DNA of 64,000 nt from an uncultured Tenacibaculum sp. Its GTDB lineage: Bacteria; Bacteroidota; Bacteroidia; Flavobacteriales; Flavobacteriaceae. The position numbers and the translations under genes are program-made. Below the pieces are notes generated by a model. The model was not told the DNA's origin. It was given only the letters and a program-made list of their open reading frames with translations, and did not search any database. The DNA is taken from assembly GCA_947497895.1 (NCBI GenBank), contig CANMIL010000004.1, positions 186,001-250,000 of the forward strand. Reading direction: 5' to 3'. Shown piece by piece: positions 46,599 to 54,256 of the stretch; the first letter of the stretch is position 1, and each line of letters begins with the position of its first letter.

Positions 46599-47246
46599 TT
46601 ACCATGTTTTTAATGCTTCAAATATGATCTCTGGATTTGGGCGCTTCGTATAATCTACCGAATGCTCAGCGTATATAATGACTCCTTCTTGATTAATTAC
46701 AAAACGCGCTGGCACTGGAAGCGTCCAAGAGTCATCTCCGTTGTAATCTACTAAATTTATTTTGAAATCGTCTTTATACAATGATTTCAAAGGATTTACT
46801 ATCGTCCATTGTAGACCTAATTTTGAAGCTAGATTATTTCCTTGATCATTTAAAACATCAAAATTTAATTTGTGCTGTTCTACTATTTGCTTATTGAATT
46901 TTGTCGATTGAGGAGAAACTCCTAAAACTTTAATATTCTCTTTTTCAAAATTCGACTTATACCTTTTTAAGTTCGATAAATCCAAATTACAGTAAGGACA
47001 CCATATTCCTCGATAAAATGTTAGCATGATGTTCCTTTCTTTCAATAAATCTCCGCTAGAAATTACTTCATCATTTTGATTCTTCAAAGAAAATTCTGGC
47101 GCCTTATCTCCAACCTTTAAAATATTTTCTTCTATGCCAGAAGCCTTTAAATCAGCTGTTGATTGATGCATGATTTCCACAAACTCCTTTGGGAGCTTCC
47201 CTTCTATTTTTTCTTTTAATTTCTGTAAACTCTGTTCTAATGTCAT
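46599..47246 (-). CDS. Peroxiredoxin-like (AhpC/TSA) protein
   Basis: A 215-residue thioredoxin-fold protein. The active site reads YRGIWCPYC, with Cys83 and Cys86 in a CxxC, resembling PRX-like2/AhpC-TSA domains that reduce peroxides or disulfides. N-terminal ~40 residues are helical. It lies 2 bp after the NAD(P)H oxidoreductase gene and 4 bp before the bestrophin gene. Confidence 0.9.
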   Translation of the reverse strand: MTLEQSLQKLKEKIEGKLPKEFVEIMHQSTADLKASGIEENILKVGDKAPEFSLKNQNDEVISSGDLLKERNIMLTFYRGIWCPYCNLDLSNLKRYKSNFEKENIKVLGVSPQSTKFNKQIVEQHKLNFDVLNDQGNNLASKLGLQWTIVNPLKSLYKDDFKINLVDYNGDDSWTLPVPARFVINQEGVIIYAEHSVDYTKRPNPEIIFEALKTW

Positions 47247-47248
47247 AC

Positions 47249-47842
47249 TTATACTTTTTCAATTAATTCTGTTTGCAAATGCTTTTCAAAACGCTGGAAA
47301 TCATTTTCTATTTCTGGGTTTTTCATAACGTCATAAGCAAAGAATGTTTTCAATGGTGTTAAACCAAACCATTTAAAATTTAAGTGCATCGGTAACAACA
47401 AATCATCTTCACTAATACCATTAAAAAATGACTCCTGTGGATCATTAAAGGCTTCTTTTGGAGCATTTGCTGTCGCAGATATCATGTAATTCCCTTTTAA
47501 AAGTCCACCTGTACCATAATTTTTCTTTGGAGCCTCTGAAGTTCTACCGTCTCCTTGCGACAATTTCCCCATCATACCAGCAGTAAAAACCTCATCTATA
47601 TATTTTTTGAAACTCCAAGTAACTCCCATCCAGTTTAGCGGAGTTTGAAAAAACACCACATCTGCCCAAAGAAATTTTTCTACTTCGTCGTCCACATTGT
47701 AATCTCCTCCAGTTAGCGTTGTTTTAATTTCATATCCCGCATTGGTAAATGCTGTAGCTGCTCTTTCAACAAGTGAAGCATTTAGTTTTCCTTCAGCAAA
47801 TGGATAGTATTGATGTCCGTTAATAATTAATACTTTCTTCAT
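47249..47842 (-). CDS. NAD(P)H-dependent flavin oxidoreductase, MdaB-like
   Basis: A 197-residue flavodoxin-fold enzyme (MKKVLIINGHQYYPFAEGKLN; WADVVFFQTPLNWMGVTWSFKKYIDEVF; GLTPLKTFFAYDVM, split motifs). MdaB/Kef-type homologues reduce quinones with two electrons. First gene of a three-gene operon, divergent from an HxlR regulator that probably controls it. Confidence 0.9.
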   Translation of the reverse strand: MKKVLIINGHQYYPFAEGKLNASLVERAATAFTNAGYEIKTTLTGGDYNVDDEVEKFLWADVVFFQTPLNWMGVTWSFKKYIDEVFTAGMMGKLSQGDGRTSEAPKKNYGTGGLLKGNYMISATANAPKEAFNDPQESFFNGISEDDLLLPMHLNFKWFGLTPLKTFFAYDVMKNPEIENDFQRFEKHLQTELIEKV

Positions 47843-47936
47843 CTGTTTATTATTCTTTTTTTACGTTTTAATGAAATTTCACTTCTTTAAATAAATAATT
47901 TAACAAGCTCATTTACATCATTGTCAATCTATTTTT

Positions 47937-47944
47937 TAAATTTG
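47937..47944 (+). promoter_or_regulatory. Possible promoter box for the HxlR gene
   Basis: TAAATTTG matches TAnnTTTG, about 85 nt before the HxlR ATG in the divergent intergenic region. Confidence 0.35.
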
Positions 47945-48009
47945 TATCACAAAGAAACTAATAATAGTTTATTTTTTAAACCAATTGATTTACAATCATT
48001 AAAAATAGT

Positions 48010-48026
48010 GGTAACCAAAAGGTAAC
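48010..48026 (+). promoter_or_regulatory. GGTAAC direct repeats upstream of HxlR gene
   Basis: GGTAAC at 48010-48015 and 48021-48026, spaced 11 bp (one helical turn), immediately before the HxlR start codon. Position suits an autoregulatory operator. Confidence 0.35.
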
Positions 48027-48028
48027 TT

Positions 48029-48388
48029 ATGGGAAGAAAAATTATTAATAATCCAAATTCTTGTTCGTTAGTTCATGCAATGAATATTATTGGAGGAAAA
48101 TGGAAACCGATCATTATCTACTTATTAGCAAATGGGAGTTTGCGTTTTGGGAAATTACTACTCTTTATTCCTACCATATCAAAGAAAGTACTTACCGATC
48201 AACTTAGAGAACTCGAAGAAGATAGATTAATCATAAGAACTAAGTTCGCTGAAATACCTCCGAGAGTTGAATATTCACTGTCCGAAAAAGGAGAAACTCT
48301 GTTGCCTGTTTTAAAAGCATTGAGTAATTGGGCTATTGACTCTTATCAAGAAATTAACTTTGAAATGTGTAAAATTATCGAGTTATAA
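48029..48388 (+). CDS. HxlR family helix-turn-helix regulator
   Basis: A 119-residue winged-helix protein (LVHAMNIIGGKWKPIIIYLL, RFGKLLLFIPTISKKVLTDQLRELE split). Cys12 sits at the N-terminal position used for thiol sensing in YodB/HypR-type members; a second Cys is at 116. Divergent from the oxidoreductase-peroxiredoxin-bestrophin operon, its likely target. Confidence 0.9.
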   Translation: MGRKIINNPNSCSLVHAMNIIGGKWKPIIIYLLANGSLRFGKLLLFIPTISKKVLTDQLRELEEDRLIIRTKFAEIPPRVEYSLSEKGETLLPVLKALSNWAIDSYQEINFEMCKIIEL

Positions 48389-48402
48389 CATCATTTCTCA
48401 AC

Positions 48403-48416
48403 TTCGTACGTACGAA
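48403..48416. repeat. 14-bp perfect palindrome
   Basis: TTCGTACGTACGAA lies between the HxlR gene and the beta-propeller-like gene; it has no T tract and may be a protein-binding site. Confidence 0.4.
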
Positions 48417-48497
48417 TATCAATTCTATCGCTTCGAATAAAAGTCATTCAATAGATATTATTTTTCTTGAAGTAAATTCCACTTCAAATAATAGAAT

Positions 48498-49760
48498 ATG
48501 AAATTTTTTAAGAAAGCTAATAAGTCTCAAAACATACAAGAAGAATGGAATCAAAAAGGAGCGACTTATGCAAAAGGAATAAATGAAATGGTAGCTTATG
48601 GAGAGGAGTTTGGCTGGGAAAATTGGCAAGAAAAAGAACCTGAAGACCACAGAGAACATCTTGCCGATGACGTACTAAATTTACTTATTGATGCCAACAA
48701 AAATGGAAATACTATAGAATTCAGGAAAAATTTTCCACCTTCACACGGTCCTTTTATAAAATTTTACAAGGAAAAAGGACAAAGTATTGAACAGTTACAA
48801 TTTATTGATAAGGATAAAATTATTTTTTTAACTGGAACTTCCTATCAAAAACGTCAAGCTTATATTTTAAATAATCAAGAAATTATTGAACTTGATTCTT
48901 CAATACATGCTATTGGAAAATCAAAAATCAATAATATTTTTGCTATTGCAAATGGTAATCAAATAGTTACTACAAACGGGTGGCAAGGTGAAATAATTGA
49001 ATCTTTTAATCTCGATGCTACTAAAGAACTTGGAATTACTGAACTTATTCCTTTTAACAATGGTCTTAAAGTTTTACTGGTCTCTTCAGAAGGAATATAC
49101 CTGATTGATAAAAAAGATGAGAAGATGATTCATCCAGAACCAGATCTAGAAGACGAAGAATGGACCTCTTATATTGATATGGAAAATGCAACACTCTCTC
49201 ATGACAATAACTATATTGTTGTTGGAGACCAATGTTCAGATCATAGAATTTTAGATTCAGACGGAAATTTTCTAGGTAAAATTGGGCCGCAATCATCTTA
49301 TCCTCATTTTTGCTCTTTCTCTAAAGATGATACTCAACTCATCACCAATACTTGTCATTTTTATAATGGTTTAACAATTGGAGTAAAAACTTCTGAAGTT
49401 CAAGGAATGGACATTGAAGCTTGGAAAGAAAGTGATCGTTATATAACTATTGACGACGGAATGCGTGTTTACCATGGAATTGCAACGAGTCAAACTTATA
49501 TTTTAGGAGATGCCTACGGCTATATTAGAGCTATTGATAAAAATGGACACTGTGTGTGGAGGCATTTTGTTGGATCGACCATTAGTGGAATTACAGTTTC
49601 CGATGATGAAAAAACGCTCTGGGTGGCCTCTTGCGCAGGTATTATTCATAAACTACAATTGGGAAAAGGCCATAGAGATAAACATACCATAGGTAATGGA
49701 AATCACTACGAAGATTTTAGAATATTAATTTGGAAAGATCAAGAAATTCTAAAATGGTAA
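48498..49760 (+). CDS. Beta-propeller (WD40/PQQ-like) cytoplasmic protein
   Basis: A 420-residue protein without a signal peptide. The first ~100 residues are charged and helical; the rest has repeated blade-like strands (YIVVGDQCSDHRILDSDG, YILGDAYGYIRAIDKNG, ISGITVSDDEKTLWVASCAG). I cannot assign a specific family. It is monocistronic. Confidence 0.7.
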   Translation: MKFFKKANKSQNIQEEWNQKGATYAKGINEMVAYGEEFGWENWQEKEPEDHREHLADDVLNLLIDANKNGNTIEFRKNFPPSHGPFIKFYKEKGQSIEQLQFIDKDKIIFLTGTSYQKRQAYILNNQEIIELDSSIHAIGKSKINNIFAIANGNQIVTTNGWQGEIIESFNLDATKELGITELIPFNNGLKVLLVSSEGIYLIDKKDEKMIHPEPDLEDEEWTSYIDMENATLSHDNNYIVVGDQCSDHRILDSDGNFLGKIGPQSSYPHFCSFSKDDTQLITNTCHFYNGLTIGVKTSEVQGMDIEAWKESDRYITIDDGMRVYHGIATSQTYILGDAYGYIRAIDKNGHCVWRHFVGSTISGITVSDDEKTLWVASCAGIIHKLQLGKGHRDKHTIGNGNHYEDFRILIWKDQEILKW

Positions 49761-49859
49761 GAGAACAAATTAAATGTTCGCAAATAACATAACTCATTCC
49801 GCTTAAGGGGTAATTTCCTTATATTTAATCCGTAACACTAACAATCAATTATATAACTT

Positions 49860-50342
49860 TTGAATATTAGAAAAGCACAAATTTCTGATTACGATGGGAT
49901 ATGGGAGATATTTTCGGAAGTCATTAAATCCGAAGATACTTATGTTTTCGAGAAAAATACTCCTAAAAAAGACCTGGAAAAGCATTGGTTTGCTCCTTAC
50001 ATGCACACCTTTGTACTTGAAGAGAATGCAAAAATCCTTGGAACGTATATTATCAAACCGAACCAAATAGGCTTAGGGAATCACATAGCAAACTGTAGTT
50101 ATATGGTACATCCAAATACTCAAGGAAAGGGTATTGGAAGTAAATTATGTGAACATTCCTTAAACATAGCCAAAAAAGAATTATACAAAGGCATTCAATT
50201 TAATATTGTGGTAAGTACCAACATTGCTGCTATTTCCTTATGGAAAAAGTTTGGTTTTGAAATTATTGGTACAACGCCTAAAGGATACAAACATGCCACT
50301 CTAGGATATATAGACACTTTTATAATGTTCAAACAGTTATAA
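49860..50342 (+). CDS. GNAT family N-acetyltransferase
   Basis: A 160-residue acetyl-CoA-dependent acyltransferase. Motif A is YMVHPNTQGKGIGSKLC; motif B NIAAISLWKKFGFEIIGT. The start is a TTG (49860) that gives the expected NIRKAQISDYDGI beginning; no ATG is available. The DinB gene follows after 3 bp. Confidence 0.88.
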   Translation: MNIRKAQISDYDGIWEIFSEVIKSEDTYVFEKNTPKKDLEKHWFAPYMHTFVLEENAKILGTYIIKPNQIGLGNHIANCSYMVHPNTQGKGIGSKLCEHSLNIAKKELYKGIQFNIVVSTNIAAISLWKKFGFEIIGTTPKGYKHATLGYIDTFIMFKQL

Positions 50343-50345
50343 GTG

Positions 50346-50849
50346 ATGAATAGTAGGTATTTTCGAAATAACGGTGCTGTTGGCGCTATTTTAGACGAAT
50401 ATGAAAAGTCTATTGATGAACTCATCAAAATCACACAAGGAATTTCTCATGAGGAATTAATATATATTGTCGATTCACAAACCGAAGACGAAGACTGTAA
50501 ATCGATTCAAACTATTCTTACCCATATAATTTCTAGTGGGTATAACTACGTAATTGTTATTAGAAAATGGCTAGGTGAATCTATTGCTTACAAGGAAAAA
50601 TCAGTTTTAAATTCTTTGGAAGAATACCAAGTAGCACTTCGGGAAATGTTCGAATTTAACGAGCTGCTATTCAAAGATTACCCCAACTTACAACTATCCG
50701 AGCATAGTCCTTCTAAAAAAATTAAAGTTCGTTGGGGGCAACTTTATGATATTGAGCAACTCTTTGAACATGCAATCGTTCATATTTTAAGACATCGAAG
50801 ACAAATTGAAAAGTTTAAAGTAATGTTAATTTCGAATTTGGATGAATAA
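50346..50849 (+). CDS. DinB family protein
   Basis: A 167-residue four-helix-bundle protein of the DinB/YfiT superfamily. Histidines typical of the metal site appear in TILTHIISSGY and EHAIVHILRHRRQIEKF. Possibly a thiol-dependent transferase; substrate unknown. ATG 50346 is preferred to the overlapping GTG. Follows the GNAT gene in a probable operon. Confidence 0.85.
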   Translation: MNSRYFRNNGAVGAILDEYEKSIDELIKITQGISHEELIYIVDSQTEDEDCKSIQTILTHIISSGYNYVIVIRKWLGESIAYKEKSVLNSLEEYQVALREMFEFNELLFKDYPNLQLSEHSPSKKIKVRWGQLYDIEQLFEHAIVHILRHRRQIEKFKVMLISNLDE

Positions 50850-50893
50850 TATCATTCTGGTTTTTATAATTTCATAGTATAAACTAATCATAC

Positions 50894-51748
50894 TTGAAAA
50901 CGCAAAATATTAAAATTCGTTCTATTCGAGAACCTCATAATCCCGGAAACTTTTCTATTCAAAACCTAACCTTTCTTTTGAAAGATAAAAACATGTTCGA
51001 GAGTATTCATCGTCATGATTTCTTTTATATGCTTGTGATTAAATCCGGAGAAGGTAAACATCAAATTGACTTTGAAAATTTCAACATTTCAAAAAACTCT
51101 ATTTTTATTTTGAAACCCGGACAGGTTCATGAATTGTATTTAGAAAAAGGAACACAAGGATTTCTAGTTTGTTTTGAAACAGATTTTTATCAACCTCAGG
51201 ATATTCAAACTAAAAAGCTATTTCAAACAGTAAATCGAGTAAATCATTTTTCCATACCTAATCAGGGATTTGAAAACATTTTACAACACTTTAATAATAT
51301 TTATCATGAATACACTTCAAAACAAAAACTGTTTAAACAAAGTATCCTCTCTTATCTTAATCTAATTTACATTGAACTGTTTCGAGTATTAAAAAAAGAT
51401 AACTCTCTCAAAAATTACAACACTTACGAAGGAGAAGTTTTGGAAAAGCTTTTTCAATTAATTGAACGCCATGTTTCCAACGAAAAACAAGTTGGATTTT
51501 ATGCTCAATCATTAAACCTTACAGTGTTTCAGTTAAACTCAATTTTAAAAAAGACTTTAGGAAGAACCTGTTTGCAACTACTCAACGAGCAACTTATTTT
51601 AGAATCCAAAAGAAATTTACTCGCCACAACAAACCAAATTAAAGAAATAGCTTATCATTTAGGCTATGAAGATGCATCCTATTTCTCACGATTTTTTAAA
51701 AAACATACTGGATACACTCCTGATGATTTTAGACAAACATATCAATAA
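50894..51748 (+). CDS. AraC family transcriptional regulator
   Basis: A 284-residue protein with an N-terminal cupin sensor (HRHDFFYMLVIKSGEGKH, FILKPGQVHEL) and a C-terminal double HTH (LNLTVFQLNSILKKTLG; IKEIAYHLGYEDASYFSRFFK, TGYTPDDFR). Starts with TTG at 50894, as no ATG precedes the cupin. Likely regulator of the downstream DUF2938 gene on the same strand. Confidence 0.9.
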   Translation: MKTQNIKIRSIREPHNPGNFSIQNLTFLLKDKNMFESIHRHDFFYMLVIKSGEGKHQIDFENFNISKNSIFILKPGQVHELYLEKGTQGFLVCFETDFYQPQDIQTKKLFQTVNRVNHFSIPNQGFENILQHFNNIYHEYTSKQKLFKQSILSYLNLIYIELFRVLKKDNSLKNYNTYEGEVLEKLFQLIERHVSNEKQVGFYAQSLNLTVFQLNSILKKTLGRTCLQLLNEQLILESKRNLLATTNQIKEIAYHLGYEDASYFSRFFKKHTGYTPDDFRQTYQ

Positions 51749-51895
51749 AGTATTCTTTTTCACTTAAGACATTCACCCTTTGAAAAAAGTTAATATTTCT
51801 CGATTCCTTCGAATGTTTACATAAATCCTATCCTTCCTCAAAATTGTCCTACCCACAATATACAATTGGGCAGTAGTATTGTAAAAAACTTAAAA

Positions 51896-52384
51896 ATGAA
51901 CACAGTATTACAAGTAATTTTAGTGGGGATAGGTGGTACCTTAACCATGGATATTTATTCTTTGATTCTTAAAGCTTTCCACATAAAAACATTGGATTAC
52001 CGATTCGTTGGACGATGGATTGGACATTTTCCAAAAGGAAAATTCTTTCATCAAAAAATCATGGAATCTCCCGTTGTTCCTTATGAACAAATCATTGGTT
52101 GGACAGCACATTATTTAATTGGAATCAGCTTCTCTTTCCTCCTTTTTTTTATTTATGGAAAAAAATGGTTTCAGTCCCCTGCACTTTCGCCAGCATTAAT
52201 TATCGGAGTTGTTACTATCATTGCTCCCTTTTTTCTTTTACAACCTGCCTTTGGATTTGGAATTGCCGGTTCAAATTTACCTTCCCCTACTAAAGCTCTA
52301 ATGATGAGTTTAATTATTCATTGTATTTACGGGGTTGGGTTATATCTATCCGCAGTTCTCATCAGTAACAGTTTTAAAAGTTAA
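51896..52384 (+). CDS. DUF2938 family membrane protein
   Basis: A 162-residue membrane protein with about four hydrophobic segments. The pattern GIGGTLTMDIYSLILK, GRWIGHFPKGKF and LLQPAFGFGIAGSNLP fits DUF2938, whose function is unknown. ATG 51896 is preferred over an upstream TTG at 51866. Located 147 bp after the AraC gene. Confidence 0.8.
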   Translation: MNTVLQVILVGIGGTLTMDIYSLILKAFHIKTLDYRFVGRWIGHFPKGKFFHQKIMESPVVPYEQIIGWTAHYLIGISFSFLLFFIYGKKWFQSPALSPALIIGVVTIIAPFFLLQPAFGFGIAGSNLPSPTKALMMSLIIHCIYGVGLYLSAVLISNSFKS

Positions 52385-52467
52385 GTTAACATGCAAATCG
52401 TAATAATCTATTATTCCCTCCATGTTTTTAGTATCTTTGATTAAAGGACTCTTAATTCAAGGAAGCT

Positions 52468-52896
52468 ATGAGTAAACTTACCATTGTTAGTAATCCAGAA
52501 GTAATTAATATTTTCAATAATTACCCTAAAGAGGTACAAAAACAAATGCAAACCTTACGAGAACTTGTTTTGGAAACTGCTGAAGATATTGAAGATGTTT
52601 CGAAAATTGAGGAAACTTTAAAATGGGGTGAACCTAGCTACATTACAAAAACAGGGAGTACATTAAGAATGGACTGGAAATCGAAAACACCAAAGCAGTA
52701 TGCCATGTATTTTCAATGTTCAAGTAGATTAGTTGAAACTTTTAAAATGATTTTTCCAGACTCTTTTACTTATGAAGGAAAGCGTGCTATTGTTTTTCAA
52801 CTTGATGAAGAAATACCAAAAGAGAAATTAAAACATTGTATTAAATCTGCTCTTCTGTATCATAAAGTAAAGCATTTACCGACTCTTGGCATTTAG
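52468..52896 (+). CDS. DUF1801 domain-containing protein
   Basis: A 142-residue protein matching DUF1801/YdhG-like folds (IEETLKWGEPSYITKTGSTLR split; YAMYFQCSSRLVETFK). Function unknown; cytoplasmic, iron-chaperone-like fold similarity known for relatives. Followed by a bidirectional terminator. Confidence 0.8.
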   Translation: MSKLTIVSNPEVINIFNNYPKEVQKQMQTLRELVLETAEDIEDVSKIEETLKWGEPSYITKTGSTLRMDWKSKTPKQYAMYFQCSSRLVETFKMIFPDSFTYEGKRAIVFQLDEEIPKEKLKHCIKSALLYHKVKHLPTLGI

Positions 52897-52946
52897 TATT
52901 TCCTTTTAATTCATAAAAGAAGTCGAACCATAAACAATTTTAATAA

Positions 52947-52980
52947 AAATTCTCTGGACATATTTCTTCCCAGAGAATTT
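52947..52980. terminator. Bidirectional terminator between DUF1801 and TPR genes
   Basis: AAATTCTCTGG / CCAGAGAATTT 11-bp inverted repeat between convergent genes. Confidence 0.75.
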
Positions 52981-53004
52981 ATTCATTAGCGAGGAGTTTA
53001 ATTA

Positions 53005-53628
53005 CTACCCTTTCTTACATTTTTTTAATAATTGCTCCCCACGTTCTTTCCCCCATCTCGGATGATATTTTTCAGGTTTGTCTGTTTTTAATAACTCTAC
53101 AGCCCTTTCTACATTCTTACAATAAGGATCAATTGGTTGATTAAAAAATGCTGCGCTCCCCATATTCCATTCAGCTTTTCCTAAAATTACTCTTGGATTT
53201 TTAGGTGCCAACTTTTCTGCTTCAGCATAAAGAATGGTATTTTTCGTTGATAAACTCATTCCATAACGTTGTCCATCAAATGCTATATAAGCCGTATTCA
53301 AAAGTGCTTGAGTAATCAAAATTTCAGGATTGTTTTCTGATAAAGCTGTTGCTTGATCTAAAAACTCTTGTGCCTTTTTTAGCTTTGCCTCTAGTTTTGC
53401 TTCGTCCTTAAGCCCAAAACTCCCTAAAATTTCAATGGTAGCTACATAAAATGGAGGTAACCAATTCTCTTTTTCAACCTTCGCAATTCTCTCAAACAAT
53501 TGGGCTGCCTCAGTAGTTTTATTTTCTCCCCAAAGCGCAAAAGCTTTTTCCATTCCTTTCTCGTAAGAACTCTGTGCATTAACTGCAAACGATGTTAAAA
53601 TAACAAGTGTGATAATTATATTTTTCAT
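53005..53628 (-). CDS. Periplasmic TPR-like protein
   Basis: A 207-residue protein with a signal peptide (MKNIIITLVILTSFAVNAQ) and helical TPR-like repeats (YEKGMEKAFALWGENKTTEAAQLF; ALSENNPEILITQALL split). ATG 53628 is preferred because the same ACAG leader precedes the start of the neighbouring DUF2141 gene. Last gene of the TonB-receptor operon; probably an accessory envelope protein. Confidence 0.75.
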   Translation of the reverse strand: MKNIIITLVILTSFAVNAQSSYEKGMEKAFALWGENKTTEAAQLFERIAKVEKENWLPPFYVATIEILGSFGLKDEAKLEAKLKKAQEFLDQATALSENNPEILITQALLNTAYIAFDGQRYGMSLSTKNTILYAEAEKLAPKNPRVILGKAEWNMGSAAFFNQPIDPYCKNVERAVELLKTDKPEKYHPRWGKERGEQLLKKCKKG

Positions 53629-53699
53629 CTGTATATTTTTCATGTGATTATTGTTAGTCTATTTTATAAAACCCCGTTATGAAGCTTTGTTTGATTATA

Positions 53700-54119
53700 T
53701 TAGTACATATTGATTTTAAGCGTAATATCTTTATCTACAGTAAACTTTGCATCCCTATATTTTGGAGGCCCCATGAAACCTTTCGCATCTCTTGATAGTC
53801 CTACTGGTTCTTTAGGAATTCCAAAAAATCTAGTATCCATTTTTTTATTATCATTCTCATCATGAAAAGAAGATATGGCGTATACACCAGGCTTTACTCC
53901 TTCGAAAACAACCGTCGCTTTTTTATCTTTTACAGAAACTAATTTGTTTTGAATTCCGTTTTTAAGAAAACTTGATTCGTTATCATAAAGCCCTACGTAC
54001 AAACCACCTTTATCCGTTTTCATACCTGAAAATTCAACCGTTATTTTATAAGTTTCTTGAGCAACACCAATGTAAGTCGCACTTAGTATAAGAATTAATG
54101 TTATTACTATTTTTTTCAT
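53700..54119 (-). CDS. DUF2141 domain-containing secreted protein
   Basis: A 139-residue beta-rich protein with a signal peptide ending near IGVAQ. The DUF2141 pattern is clear (ITVEFSGMKTDKGGLYVGLYD; GVYAISSFHDENDNKKMDTRFFGIPKEPVG in split pieces). Commonly encoded beside TonB-dependent receptors in Bacteroidota; role unknown. Confidence 0.88.
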   Translation of the reverse strand: MKKIVITLILILSATYIGVAQETYKITVEFSGMKTDKGGLYVGLYDNESSFLKNGIQNKLVSVKDKKATVVFEGVKPGVYAISSFHDENDNKKMDTRFFGIPKEPVGLSRDAKGFMGPPKYRDAKFTVDKDITLKINMY

Positions 54120-54256
54120 CTGTCTCTAATTTTATTGTTAGCTATTCAAATATCTTTTTATTATCTAGTTTTAAGAAAATTGAGTTACTCAACTGTTGAT
54201 TTTTTATACTGAGTTGTAAAATCTTAGTTACAACTTAAAAATTCGACTTTCTGATT

